Below, in pieces: positions 45,885 through 57,442 of a stretch of 64,000 nt of DNA. This DNA is from Azolla caroliniana (lineage: Eukaryota > Polypodiophyta). Each line of letters starts with the position of its first letter. Position 1 is the first letter of the stretch. The stretch is from assembly GCA_043228905.1 (NCBI GenBank), contig JBHGNT010000003.1, forward strand, positions 3,906,001 through 3,970,000, in the 5' to 3' direction. The position numbers were made by a program, and so were the translations under genes. Under the pieces are notes generated by a model, which was not told the DNA's origin, ran no database searches, and saw nothing but the letters and a program-made list of their open reading frames with translations.

Positions 45885-46590
45885 TATTTTCTATACTAAT
45901 AAGTTATTACTAACTTTAATTTGTTAATAAAGCATAGATGATACTTATTAGTAATAACTTAATAAGTATAAAAAGAATGATTAGTAAAAGTTTTAGTTTT
46001 AACTTAGAACTTATGTACTAAAAGTATTTCATTTCAATATAATACAAACAACCAAGTTATTGCTTAGGTAATGCAAAAACTATATTGTATAATATTATAT
46101 AATGTGATAGATGGTAACTTACCTATTTAAAATGTTGAAGCTTGAAGGATGTATTCTTCTATTGTTGTTGCAGAACAACTACATATAAAATCAATAAATT
46201 TTAAGTGGAACAATAACCTGCTAACCTATTAGAAGTACTCACTCACCTATTTTCTATACTAATAAGTTATTACTAACCTTAATATTTTCATTAAGCATAG
46301 ATGTTAGTAATAAGTATAAAAAAGATGGTTAGTAAAAGTTTTAATTCTAACTTAAAACTTGTGTGCTAAAAGTATTTCATTTCAATATAATACAAACAAC
46401 CAAGTTATTGCTTGGGTAATGCAAAAACTATATTGTATAATATTACATAATGTGATAGATGGTAACTTACCTATTTAAAATGTTGAGGCTTGAAGGATGT
46501 CTTCTTCTATTGTTGTTGCAGAACAATTACATATAAAAGCAATAAATTTTAAGTGAAATAATAACTTGCTACCGTAGTAGAAGTACTCAC
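45884..46590. repeat. Tandem duplication of about 363 bp
   Basis: CTATTTTCTATACTAATAAG begins both 45884 and 46247; the units (363 and 344 bases) match closely through AAGTACTCAC, with some indels. The first unit abuts the hAT relic, so the duplicated segment may be intron sequence of that element. Confidence 0.85.
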
Positions 46591-46606
46591 CTTTGTTCTG
46601 TATTAA

Positions 46607-46900
46607 TGTCATGATATGACAAGACTCGAACCCATGACCTTATGGTATATGGGTCGAGCTCTTAGCATTAGACTATATATTATAAAACAAAAAATATTAT
46701 TTTTATTTAAGTTTTATTATAGGAAATTGATGTATATTCTAGAGTTTTAGAAACTTCAGAAGTACTCTTGAGAACACTATAAAAGGAGGCACAAGACATT
46801 ATTTCGAACCAAATCAGTTCAACGCCAGTCTTAAGCCCCCTAACTACTATTGTATATTGTCTTCACATAATATATATCTTTTATCATCATTCTCTCTCAC

Positions 46901-46957
<57 letters not shown>

Positions 46958-47046
46958 TTCCTTCTCTCGAGAGTTCTACACCTCTCTTAGTACTAATCCT
47001 CATCTTTTAGTACTAATTCCTTCTCTGTCTTAGTACTGATCCTAAC
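46607..47046 (+). repeat. gypsy-2 5' LTR
   Basis: Matches the gypsy-1 LTR with much divergence; includes CACTATAAAAGGAGGC, a TATA-type core at about 46783. The end, corresponding to CCTGACA of gypsy-1, is degenerate (CCTAAC). Confidence 0.85.
46905..46952. repeat. (TC)n microsatellite in gypsy-2 LTR
   Basis: A run of 24 TC units in the LTR leader, longer than the corresponding tract in gypsy-1. Confidence 0.9.
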
Positions 47047-47153
47047 TGTTTGAACTGATTTGGTTTTCTTCCTTCCGTATCTTCCTTTCCTCCTCTTCCT
47101 TTTATCTTCTTACATATTCCCTTCATACTAATCCTCTTATCCTCCCTAGTAAA

Positions 47154-48290
47154 ATGGAAACTATTAGCGCTCAGGAATACCAATATGTTTTCTCAGAGCA
47201 CTAGTGCTTAAAAGAGAAATTTGTAGCACTAGAACAAGAAAATCATCATTTGTTCGGGGATCTTTCAACAAATAGCGTTGGAAAAACAACAACACGGGGA
47301 GCTGACGTTACGTGTACAACAACTCGAAGCGACTATTGTATCATTACAACAACAAGGATCAAGCACTCAAGGGATTCACAAAGAACCCAAGATCGGTCTT
47401 CCTGCAAAATTTGATGGGACCCGATCACAGTTTAGAGGTTTTTCGAATCAGGCACGTTTAGTGATACAAATGCATCCTTCTCGATATCCCACCGATGCAT
47501 CACGAGTGGGACTAGTAGGCACTCTCCTTAGTGGCTCAGAGTTAGCATGGTTCGCTCCATTGTTGGAAAATGAATCTCCATTACTAAACAATTTTGAAGA
47601 ATTTATAAGTGAGTTTAAGGCTTGTTTTGGAGATACTGACAACATAAGGACTGCAATCTAGCGATTATGCCAAGGTGATCGTCCAGCCTCTACATACGCT
47701 GCAGATTTCCGCCTACTCGCTGCTGATATCCCTTGGGATGATCAAGCATTGATGTAGCAATTTCGTTATGGTTTACGCAACGATGTCAAGGATTTACTCC
47801 TGACCTTCCCCGAAGAGCCAAAGTCATTAACAGAAGCAATCAGTCGCGCGGTGAGATGCGACAACCGCCTCTTCGAATGACGTTCGAAACAATAATTCTA
47901 GATGCCAAGGGCAAGATCAGAGCCCACCTATGCCTCAGTGGTAGCGAAACCTTTTCCAAGGGAGTCATATACTGCACCTCTAGTGAATACTCGGACTTCG
48001 ATGGCGATTGACACTACACGTCGTCGAGGGCCATTGTCCGAAGAAGAAAAGCAGTGACGCCGAGCAAATCGACTATGTCTTTATTGCGGTGGACCAGAGC
48101 ATATTGCAGTAAATTGTCCCCATAGGCCAAGAAGACAGGTAAACCAAATAGTTGCTAGTTCTAATTGTACTAAACCCGAGTCTATCTCAATAGGAATATC
48201 TGATAGTCCTAATAGTACTAATAGCCCAGATCTAGCGAACAAATTTGATGTCCTTAGTTAGTTAGAAGAAGAGTTAAACGACTAAGTCCA
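47154..48290 (+). pseudogene. gypsy-2 gag
   Basis: ATG at 47154 followed by a TAG within 20 codons; later KIGLPAKFDGTRSQFRGFSN and SELAWFAPLLENE match gypsy-1 gag. Further stops occur (for example 47659, 47755, 47878, 48055). The knuckle reads LCLYCGGPDHIAVNCP-like sequence near 48075. Non-functional. Confidence 0.82.
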
Positions 48291-48311
48291 GCCAAAATAG
48301 GAGCCGTTTGG

Positions 48312-48927
48312 TTGGACAACCCTAGATCTATGCAACCCATTAGTGGTTCCATTCCCTCTAAGCAAGTTAGCAATGTGTTCGTAGCCCAAGTAACATTTAG
48401 TACTAAAAGTACCCCTCCAGTACATGTCTTAGCACTTCTAGATTCCAGAGCTAATTCTTGCTTCATGGATAGGAATTTTTCCCAAGCTCATCAAATATCT
48501 CTCAAAAAACTCCCATGTCCAGTCTATGTAGTAGTCATTGATGGTCGTCCCATTGCTTCCGGAAATATCATAGAAGAGTTAGAGCCCGTTAATATTGTCC
48601 TAGATAACTTAGCGTGTGAAGTCTCATTTAATATAATTAGTATCCCAGAACATCCCATTGTTTTGGGATTACGATGGTTCGAGTTACATAACCCAGACAT
48701 ACATTGGAGAACCAGAGAAATCCAGTGTCAACAAACCTAAGGATCTACTCAGAAGATTGCAACCATTTCACTACATCAGTTGCGTGAGGAAGGACGCAAG
48801 GAGGAAATGTTTCTCTTCGCAATATCAGTAAAACCCTCCAGTACCACAAAAGAGGAGTCCACCGTTCAACTCCAAGAGAAGTATCGTCATTATGCCGATG
48901 TGTTCGATAAAGTACAAGCCAATACGC
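48312..48927 (+). pseudogene. gypsy-2 protease region, cut by gypsy-3
   Basis: LALLDSRANSCFMDRNF matches gypsy-1 but the catalytic D-S-G has become D-S-R, so activity is lost. HPIVLGLRWFELHNP follows. The region between protease and RT runs to 48927, where gypsy-3 begins in the sequence corresponding to the loop before [10 protein letters not shown]. Confidence 0.82.
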
Positions 48928-49561
48928 TGTCGTGAAGAAAACCGTCCACAAGCGGAATCGGTGCACAGGAGCGTAGGAACCGGCTCTTCTCGAATGTTGT
49001 CCATAGAAGATCCTAGGCGGGTAGATTTAGTGGGTAGGAAGTAAAGGGGAAACGGCTCCTTCCTTGCCTATAAAAAGGAGGGAGACGAGAACAGAAAGGG
49101 GATCGCGGAGAGTCGAGGACGAAGTGCTGTCGGTTTGCGTGCGAAGGCTTCTCTCTCTCTCTCTCTCTGGTTCGCAAACTCCATAGCTCCCTTCTGTGCA
49201 GGTTTCGGGAGGCTCGCGCTGCTCTGAGGAATGCCCGAGTGCTTCCGGCAGCACCTCCAACCTGCTCCTGTCTTTCTGTGCGTTTACGAACAGGCATCGG
49301 CATCTGTTCGCCGGCCTGTTCGGTTGTAACCGACTTCGTGTTTTTGTTGCTTCCGTGTTCTTGTTGTTGTCTTTGTTAATACATACATACATTCGTGTCT
49401 CTCTGAGTCGTTGTCCCACTCGCGTCTTTGTGTCGAAGGGTCGTGTCCCTGTGAATCTACGCTCGCACGTAGTGGGTCTCTTGTCCTTTCTCTCTTGCTC
49501 TTCGGTACAGGACCCCTGAGGTCCCGCCTCATTCCACGCATCCGCGAGGAATACCTCGACA
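48928..49561 (+). repeat. gypsy-3 5' LTR
   Basis: 634 bases; CTATAAAAAGGAGGG at about 49058 is a TATA-type core. Followed by TCTTGGTGAACCCAACG, the likely primer site region. Confidence 0.93.
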
Positions 49562-49604
49562 TCTTGGTGAACCCAACGTGAAGGAGGCGGCAGAAGAGTA
49601 GAAG

Positions 49605-50945
49605 ATGAAAGGGTCGGATCTTGCGGAGGCCATGGCTTCGGCCGTGGATCGGATATTGAGTGCACGCGAGGGCACCGACGCCCTCGACAGAGCCATTGAG
49701 GCGGTCGTCGGTACGATCGGCCGGTTCAGCGGAAAGGATGCCACGAAGTATTTGGCGTCCTACGGGGTAGAAATGCTGATGCGGGATATTCCGGAAGAGA
49801 GGCGCCTTGCCGGGTTTACTCGAGTGGCGATGCCGAGCATCCATGCGGAGGTGCTCGAGGTGCGGGCGGAGAGCCGTACCTGGGAGGAGTTTGAAGGCCG
49901 ACTCCTGGAAAAATATGGGTTGGACGACACGCTCCGGCTTTTGAAACGAGACTTCATGGAATGGGTGGAGTCCCCTGGCAAGGGAAGAAACGCGTCGGCA
50001 CTCCTCCGGGAGTTCGAAGAACGCTTTGCGCGCCTTTCGGCACTTGACCGAACCGTTCTGGATACGAGCCGGGTCCTATTGTTCGTCAAGTCGGTGGACG
50101 AGCGGGACCGGGATCAAGTCGGCTCCTTGCTGGAAACCGAAGACGGGCTGACAACCGACTGGGCTGCGGTTAAGAGAGTCTATGGCCGTTTCGACAAACG
50201 GCGAGAATGGGCTGACAACGGGGCGGCCGGTGCGGGCTCTGTTACAGCAAGGAGGCTTGAACCGGCACCGCAAGTGCGAAGGGAAGAAACCCGGGAATGG
50301 CTCGAAACCGGTCCGGCTTCGACCGGCATGGTCAATGGCTCGTCCGGAGGAGCAGCGCTGGAGGAGTTGACACGGGCGATAAAGGATCTCCAGATCGCCC
50401 AGACTCGAAGGGAAGGCGGCGAACCGGCTCGTGACCGACGGCCGGCAGCGGGGAACAGGTGCATGTGGTGCGACGAGGTCGGCCACATTCGGAAGGACTG
50501 CGGCGATTTCGCGGAGGCGTTGAGGAACCGGGTTGTGTACCTGTGGGAAGGCCGGGTGCATGCCGGCGATACCAGAAGGGCCCTAAACCGAAACGACGGG
50601 CGAGGAGGTATGAAGAGACTGATGGAAGAGGCAGCGGCCCGACACGTGGAGGCCATCCACTACTCGGCGTCAGCCGGCATTCGGGTCGGGGGCAGCGAGG
50701 CCCGAAAGGAGGGCAAAGACGGATTTTGGTCGGCAATGCTGGAAGGTCTTGCCGGCGCACGACTGAAGAAAGATGAAGCGGACCGCGCTGAGAGACGGGT
50801 CCGAGAAATAACCGGGTGGAGCGATCCGGTCGAGGAGAAGACGGGCTTCGTAGAAGCCGCCTGCCAGAACTACGAGGCTCTGGTAGAAGACAAACGAGTG
50901 GGGAAAGCCGGAGCGGCCGGGACTTCACAACGGTACGAGACCTGA
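49605..50945 (+). CDS. gypsy-3 gag
   Basis: 446 residues from MKGSDLAEAMASAVDRIL, 43 bases after the LTR. The middle has the gag helix-rich pattern (WEEFEGRLLEKYGLDDTLRL, EFEERFARLSALDR). A single zinc knuckle CMWCDEVGHIRKDC lies at about 286-299. The frame ends at TGA 50943-50945 but continues open into the protease in the same frame, so this TGA is probably a mutated CGA inside a longer gag-pro protein. The C-terminus CQNYEALVEDKR also occurs in the relic at the start of the window. Confidence 0.85.
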   Translation: MKGSDLAEAMASAVDRILSAREGTDALDRAIEAVVGTIGRFSGKDATKYLASYGVEMLMRDIPEERRLAGFTRVAMPSIHAEVLEVRAESRTWEEFEGRLLEKYGLDDTLRLLKRDFMEWVESPGKGRNASALLREFEERFARLSALDRTVLDTSRVLLFVKSVDERDRDQVGSLLETEDGLTTDWAAVKRVYGRFDKRREWADNGAAGAGSVTARRLEPAPQVRREETREWLETGPASTGMVNGSSGGAALEELTRAIKDLQIAQTRREGGEPARDRRPAAGNRCMWCDEVGHIRKDCGDFAEALRNRVVYLWEGRVHAGDTRRALNRNDGRGGMKRLMEEAAARHVEAIHYSASAGIRVGGSEARKEGKDGFWSAMLEGLAGARLKKDEADRAERRVREITGWSDPVEEKTGFVEAACQNYEALVEDKRVGKAGAAGTSQRYET

Positions 50946-51731
50946 TTCGGGCAACGACGGAACGATGCCGGCGGGTCCAGCTCGCAAGATAACCCCAGGA
51001 AGGGCGGGTACCGACTGGGGACGGAAATAGAAAGGACTACGGACCTACGGAAGGTCCTAGAGGAACGGATCCTCAACAGCAAAGTGGAGTTGTCATTGCG
51101 AGAGGTGCTAGGGATCGCCAAGAAGGAATTCCACGACTCCATTGTGGACCTGGTGAAACGGAAGAGGCTGTCAACGGAGACGGAACCGGAAAGACCGGTG
51201 GAGGTGTGGATGACGCACATCGACGACATGGCGATGGAAGACGAGTGGGCGGAGAGCCACTATTCGAGGCCGCACTGGGCCCGAGCGACCACTGAGACCC
51301 CGGTAAAGATCGGAGAGGTTCAGGCACCGGTGGTGGCACTGGTGGACCACGGTTCGGAAATAAACCTGATGTCCATGGACTTCTATAAGAAGGGGAAGTG
51401 GCCGATCAACACCAAGCACAGGTGGAAGATACGGGCGGCGACGCGCGCCACCGAGGAACTGCACGGGGCCTGCCCGAACGTGCGAGTCAAGATCGGCGAC
51501 GTCGAGATTGACCAGCACTTCTTCGTACAGGAGACGTCCTCGCACCCGGTCATATTAGGGGAACCATACATCACGGCGGCGCGAATGGAGACCAAGGTGC
51601 TGGACAACGGTTCGGCCTACGCGAGGGTCAAAAGCCAGGACGGGCGCCATTCGGTCCAATTTCTGACGGTGCGGCCGAACCACGAGCGAAACCGCGAATC
51701 CCTCGGTGGCGAGAACCGAGAGGATTTTTAG
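50946..51731 (+). CDS. gypsy-3 aspartic protease (gag-pro frame)
   Basis: Open in the gag frame. APVVALVDHGSEINLMS is the protease active site, with D-H-G in place of the common D-S/T-G; HPVILGEPYITAARME is the later ILG segment. No ATG is needed if it is part of gag-pro. It ends in GAG GAT TTT TAG (51729-51731), where the pol frame (minus 1) takes over. Confidence 0.78.
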   Translation, partial: FGQRRNDAGGSSSQDNPRKGGYRLGTEIERTTDLRKVLEERILNSKVELSLREVLGIAKKEFHDSIVDLVKRKRLSTETEPERPVEVWMTHIDDMAMEDEWAESHYSRPHWARATTETPVKIGEVQAPVVALVDHGSEINLMSMDFYKKGKWPINTKHRWKIRAATRATEELHGACPNVRVKIGDVEIDQHFFVQETSSHPVILGEPYITAARMETKVLDNGSAYARVKSQDGRHSVQFLTVRPNHERNRESLGGENREDF

Positions 51732-54700
51732 AGAGGGCTGCCAAGGCGTGGGGCCGAGGTAGTCCGGACACTCGGGAAAGACCCCACAGCTGTACGATAG
51801 AACCGAAACCGAAGAAACCCTGTACGATAAGAAAGGGATTTTACTTCTCCGGCGACGGAGGGTGTATGTTAGTCGGCATCGTTGGCCGAGAAAAGGCAAG
51901 GGCGGAAGTGCGACTTCGAGTGTGCGGAGTTCTCGGCCCGAACGAGGAAATCAGCGGAGCCATGGAGGCGGTCTCCTTCGACGACACCTTGGGAATACTG
52001 AGGAAGGTGGCCGGAGAAGACCTTAACGAGAACCGGATGATACCGGTATGTTCCGAAGAGATGTACGAAGTCATCGCGAACTTCAGTCGGGGTCTCGGGT
52101 CGGATCGGACGGCCCGAGTTAGCACGAAGTACAAGACTGTGGACCGGAAGGTAAGGCCAGTCGCGGCACCCTTGCCGGAGGGCAGCGAGTCCCGAATCAG
52201 AGGGGTGGCGTCGGACCCCAGTTTACGAGATCCGGCCTGCATAGGACACACCTTCACCGATCGGACGCTCCGGGAGCTCAAGATCGGTGGGGGCGGGTTC
52301 CTACTACCGGCGGAGGAAGACCGGTTTCGGAGAATGCTCGGAAGGCATGGGAAAGCCTTCGCATTCTCGCCGGAAGAGATCGGGTGCGTAGACCAGACAA
52401 TCGTGGAGCCGATGGTGATATTCACGGTACCGCATGTGCCGTGGAATCTCAAGCCGATTCCGGTACCAAGAGCTCACATCCCGGAGTTGATGGAGCTACT
52501 GAGGGAGAAAGTCGATATGGGTATTCTCGAACCGTCGAGCGCGCCATACTCGAACCGATGGTTTACCGTACCAAAGAAAAACGGAACATTGCGCTTCATT
52601 CAGGACCTGCAGCCGGTCAACAGAGTGACCATTCGGAACGCAGGAATCGGACCGACCATAGACGAGTTCGCGGAGGCCTTCGCCGGAAGGTCAATTTACT
52701 CGGTCGGTGATCTGTACTCGGGGTACGACCAGTTCCAGCTAGCCGTGGAGAGCAGAGACATTACGACGATGCGAACTCCACTCGGCCTAGTGCGAATGTG
52801 TACCCTGCCACAAGGGGGGACCAACTCGGTGGCCCACATGGTGAATGCAATGAACAAGGTACTAAGGGATTGCATCCCGGACTTCACCATGCCATTTCTA
52901 GACGACATTCCGATAAAGGGGTGCCCGGTAGAAGAGAGGGACGCAACACTCGGACCGGACGGATGCCGGCGATTCGTGGCAACACACATCGACGACTGCG
53001 AGAAGGTACTACAAAGGCTAGAGGATGCGAGGCTCACCTTCTCCGGGGAGAAATCGGCCTTCGGGCAATCGGAAATCCTGGTGGTCGGACACCTATGTGG
53101 ACCATATGGCCGGAAGCCGTCTCCGGCAAAGGTAGAAGCCATCTCCGTGATGAAGACCGACTGTAGCTCGGTTACGGAAGTTCAGAGGTTCCTGGGGGCA
53201 TGCGCATTCTACCACATTTGGATCCCGCGTTACGCCCACGTTGCGGAGCCGCTATACGGGTTGCTGAAGAAAGGGCGAAAATTCGAGTGGCGAGACGAGC
53301 ACACGGAGTCAGTCCGGAAGTTGAAGGAAGCTCTTGCGGCAGCACCGGCGCTCCAGAAGGCTGTCTACGGGAAGGGTACCCCGGTATAAATAACAGTGGA
53401 TATGAGTCCGACTGGGATCGGATGGGTCGTCAACCAAGAGGACAAGAACGGCATTCGGTTCCCGATCTGATTCGGCGCGAAGGTCCTCAGTGAACGACAG
53501 CGAGGGTACGCCCAGGTTAAACGCGAACTCTGGGGTATCGTTTCGGTAGTAAAGGCCGACAAAGATTACCTGATCGGGACAGAAGTGGTTATCGAGACGG
53601 ATTGTCTGCCGATTCTCGGCATGGTTTCCGGATGCGCGACACCGGACCTGGCGATGCTCCGGTGGATAGCGTACATCAAGTCCCTGGACCCGGAAATACG
53701 GCACATTTCCGGAAAGGACAACGCCATGGCCGACATGCTTTCGAGGGCAAGGTTTGATGACGAGGGCGGCATGGTTTCGGAGGACGAAGAAGTCGGCGTG
53801 GACTTCTTCGAGGCAACATACGTAACGGCCGATGGGACGAGCACTCCGGCACTTAACGACTTCGACGAGAGCAAGTACAACGGCGAGTGGCTCCAGATCA
53901 GTGGGTTTTTGAGGACGATGACGCCGGATGCGTCATGGACGAGGGACGAGGCAAACCGGATCCGGAAGAAAGCATACCGATTCTTTCTTCGGGATGGATA
54001 CTTATGGAAGCACCCGAAGAAGAGGAACGACGTCCCGCTCCGGGTGGTAGCGATGAAGGAAGAACAGGAGGAGCTGCTGACGGCCTACCACGACAGCCCT
54101 TGGGCTGGACACCGTGGAACGTGGGCCACGTTCGAGAAGATAAAGGGGAAGTACTGGTGGCCGGGGCTGTACCGGGACGTGCATCGGTTCGTGACAACTT
54201 GCGAGAGCTGTCAGATGTACTCCATAGTCCGACATCGGGACGAGCTTCACCCTACGTACCCTCCAACCATCCACTTCAAATGGATGGTAGATCTGGTGAC
54301 GATGCCGATGGGAGTAGGACAGATGCGGTATCTGGTCCTGGCTCGGGAAGATCTGACGAACCAGGTAGAAGGTCGGGCCCTTTAGAACAAAACGACCGCG
54401 GCCGTATGTCGGTTCCTTATTGAGGACGTGATATGTCGGTACGGGTGCGTCGGGAAGATCGTGGCTGACCGCGGGGAGTTGGACGCCGAAGAGGCCGAGG
54501 AGCTGTTCGACCGGCTAGGAGTCAAGCTCTCACTTACCACTGCGTACAATCCGGAGGCGAATGGAAAGGTGGACCGCGGGCATGGACCGATCGTCAAGGT
54601 GTTAGTTCGGGCATGCGGAGGTCAAGTCGGGAACTGGCCGCGGCTGCTGCCTTACGCGTTGTGGGCGGACCGAACTACGCACAGTTCGGCAACCGGATTC

Positions 54701-55225
54701 ATGCCGGCAGAACTCATGTTTGGGCAGAAGCCGGTCATGCCGATGGAACGCACGATCTCCTCGTGGGCAACCGTGGACTGGAGAGGCGAGATGAGCCGGG
54801 AGGAACTGCTGGCGGCGCGTATATGACAGCTCGAGCGAAGATTGGAGGACATGGAGCAGGCTGCGGAAAAGCTTCGAGAAGCAAGGGTGAGGAACAAAAC
54901 CCGGTTCGACCAAACGCACTGGCTCCGACCGAAGAAGGTCGAGGAAGGCGACTGGGTGCTAGTCTACGACAGCAGCCTTGACAACCAGCACCGAGCGACA
55001 CGGAAGTTCGCAAGAAGGTGGTTCGGGCCTTACGTGGTACAAAGCGCCAACGACAACGGGACGTACCATCTGGCAAAACTCGACGGTACGAGAATGGCAA
55101 TACCGGTAGCGGGGAAGCGGATCAAAGCGTTCAAGAAGCGTCACGACGACAAGCCGGATCCGGTTGACCTGGACCGCGACAATGAACGATCCGAAACCGA
55201 GGAAGAACCAACGGGCGAGGAATGA
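51732..55225 (+). pseudogene. gypsy-3 pol (RT, RNase H, integrase), four stops
   Basis: One frame, minus 1 relative to gag-pro. RT: EPSSAPYSNRWFTVPKKNGT, FIQDLQPVNRVTIRN, LYSGYDQFQLAV, catalytic FLDDIPIKG. RNase H: ITVDMSPTGIGWVV, GYAQVKRELWGI, IETDCLPI. Integrase: HDSPWAGHRGTW, CESCQMY, MVDLVTMPMG, IVADRGELD, then ANGKVDRGHGPIVK, where D stands at the place of the usual catalytic E. Stops at 53387 (TAA), 53468 (TGA), 54383 (TAG) and 54824 (TGA) break it, but no indel does. Product would copy and integrate the element; this copy cannot without help. Confidence 0.87.
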
Positions 55226-55298
55226 AGGCTGGACAGGTTTTCTCCGTCCCAACTCAATTTGGCGCATGCCGGTCGATGCACGGTTAGGTGGGGGCGGA

Positions 55299-55932
55299 TG
55301 TCGTGAAGAAAACCGTCCACAAGCGGAATCGGTGCACAGGAGCGTAGGAACCGGCTCTTCTCGAATGTTGTCCATAGAAGATCCTAGGCGGGTAGATTTA
55401 GTGGGTAGGAAGTAAAGGGGAAACGGCTCCTTCCTTGCCTATAAAAAGGAGGGAGACGAGAACAGAAAGGGGATCGCGGAGAGTCGAGGACGAAGTGCTG
55501 TCGGTTTGCGTGCGAAGGCTTCTCTCTCTCTCTCTCTCTGGTTCGCAAACTCCATAGCTCCCTTTTGTGCAGGTTTCGGGAGGCTCGCGCTGCTCTGAGG
55601 AATGCCCGAGTGCTTCCGGCAGCACCTCCAACCTGCTCCTGTCTTTCTGTGCGTTTACGAACAGGCATCGGCATCTGTTCGCCGGCCTGTTCGGTTGTAA
55701 CCGACTTCGTGTTTTTGTTGCTTCCGTGTTCTTGTTGTTGTCTTTGTTAATACATACATACATTCGTGTCTCTCTGAGTCGTTGTCCCACTCGCGTCTTT
55801 GTGTCGAAGGGCCGTGTCCCTGTGAATCTACGCTCGCACGTAGTGGGTCTCTTGTCCTTTCTCTCTTGCTCTTCGGTACAGGACCCCTGAGGTCCCGCCT
55901 CATTCCACGCATCCGCGAGGAATACCTCGACA
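55299..55932 (+). repeat. gypsy-3 3' LTR
   Basis: Same length and ends as the 5' LTR, two substitutions (CTTCTG/CTTTTG, GGGTCG/GGGCCG). Preceded by the purine tract GGTGGGGGCGGA. Confidence 0.93.
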
Positions 55933-56917
55933 ACGCTTCCTCACCATCGACCGTATGATTGCCCCATCGATTTACAACCGGGAAAGGAGCCACCATGGGG
56001 ACCGATCTACAATTTATCACCAACCGAGCTGGAAGTCCTTCTAGCCTATATAGAGGAGAATTTGGAAAATGGTTTCATTCGGCATTCAAAATCTCCAGCC
56101 GGCGCACCCATTTTCTTTGTCAAGAAAAAGGATGGATCACTTCGTCTCGTTGTAGATTACCATGGCTTGAATAAGGTTACAATCAGAAAAAGGTATGCAC
56201 TTCCCCTTATCTCAAGTCTTTTAGAATGGATCAATGGTGCAAGATTCTTCACGAAGATTGACTTACGGGGGAGCCTACAACCTCGTACGGATCCGACCAA
56301 GAGATGAATGGAAGACTGCGTTTCGCACAAGATATGGGCACTTCGAGTATACGGTCATGCCGTTCGGCCTCACTAATGCGCCAACAGTCTTCCAGCACAT
56401 GGCAAATGATATATTTCGAGATCTATTGGATGTTTGTTTGATCATCTATTTGGATGATCTACTGGTTTATTCAAAGACCCAAGAAGAGCATGATTCTCAT
56501 GTACTGTTAGTACTAAAACGACTTTGAGAACATGGTCTTTATGCAAAGCTGGAAAAATGTTGTTTCGGGTGCAACCAGGTGGAATTTCTGGGCTATGTCA
56601 TCTCCGCGGAAGGCATCTCCATGGATCCCGCTAAAGTCAAGACAGTGGTAGAGTGGCAAACTCTGCGTTCATTGCGAGATGTGCAATGCTTTTTAGGCTT
56701 TGCCAATTTCTACCGCAAGTTTATAAAGGATTACTCAAAGCTTGTTTTGCCTCTTACACAACTTACTAAGAAGGGACAATCATTCATTTGGTCTGAAAAA
56801 GCAGACATGGCTTTTGAGAATCTTAAGAAGGCATTTACATCGGCTCCAATTCTAGCTCACGTTGACCTAGAAAAACCATTCATCATTGAAGCAGACACAT
56901 CGGATTTCGCATTGGGG
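55933..56917 (+). pseudogene. gypsy-2 reverse transcriptase
   Basis: Resumes after gypsy-3: [52 protein letters not shown], then a one-base insertion in the G-run near 56270 (IDLRG then GSLQ in the wrong frame), [40 protein letters not shown], a TGA at 56525, and the thumb and connection (FLGFANFYRKFIKDYSK) up to ADTSDFALG at 56917. There the organelle DNA begins. Confidence 0.86.
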
Positions 56918-56918
56918 A

Positions 56919-56980
56919 GCAGAAGGCACCCCTTCTCCCGAAGTTACAGGGCCATTTTGCCGAGTTCCTTAGAGAAAGTT
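56919..56980 (-). rRNA. Organelle LSU (23S-type) rRNA fragment
   Basis: The minus strand reads AAGGAACTCGGCAAAATGGC then CTGTAACTTCGGGAGAAGG and GGTGCCTTCTGC, a highly conserved bacterial-type 23S segment. Only about 60 bases are present; it starts at the insertion junction. Confidence 0.85.
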
Positions 56981-57442
56981 GTCCCTCTTTGGTCAGAGAA
57001 GTAGCCAATTTCTTTTGCATCTCTTAGTGATTGGAGATCAGCACGAATTTTCGTAACTGTAGCCTTAAATTGAAATTGGTTGAATCGCTTGCTTTTTTTC
57101 GGAAAGACGAGGCGGAGGAGAGTTATGCCTCTTTAAAGAAGAGGTTTGTCGACAAGTGGGTACCTGTACCCGAAACCGACAGTTTGATTGTTATTACTTT
57201 TGTGGGAGCTATGACGTTATTCTTCGCGGTAACTACTGGAATAATTCATGAATATCTTGAATCCATATTGTGGAGGGAGACACCTCTCTCGCTATTCCAT
57301 ATCACTACCGGATATAACAATTCCTACATTCTCATTCTCAGAATTCGGTCACTTTACCTACATTGGTAAATGATTTTTGTCCTTATACTCTAACCTGTAC
57401 AATTATTGTATTGAAAGGTGGTATCTCCCCGCTTCATCCGCG

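Larger units (their letters stand above)
48928..55932 (+). mobile_element. gypsy-3: young Ty3/gypsy element nested in gypsy-2
   Basis: LTRs of 634 bases (48928-49561, 55299-55932; TGTCG to CGACA) differ at only two sites by eye. ACGC is duplicated on both sides (48924-48927, 55933-55937 region), a 4-base target site. GC-rich internal sequence contrasts with the AT-rich host element. Gag, protease, RT, RNase H and integrase are all present, without chromodomain. Despite the fresh LTRs, gag-pro holds one stop and pol four. Confidence 0.93.

Noticed and set aside
49196-49519. 107-residue ORF in the gypsy-3 LTR (repeated at 55567)
   Set aside because: Lies wholly inside the LTR leader, overlaps the transcribed repeat and has no domain; chance ORF kept because the LTRs are near-identical.
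57031-57369. 112-residue ORF with a hydrophobic segment as an organelle membrane gene
   Set aside because: It has a plausible transmembrane stretch, but I cannot match it to any plastid or mitochondrial gene and do not want to force a name.
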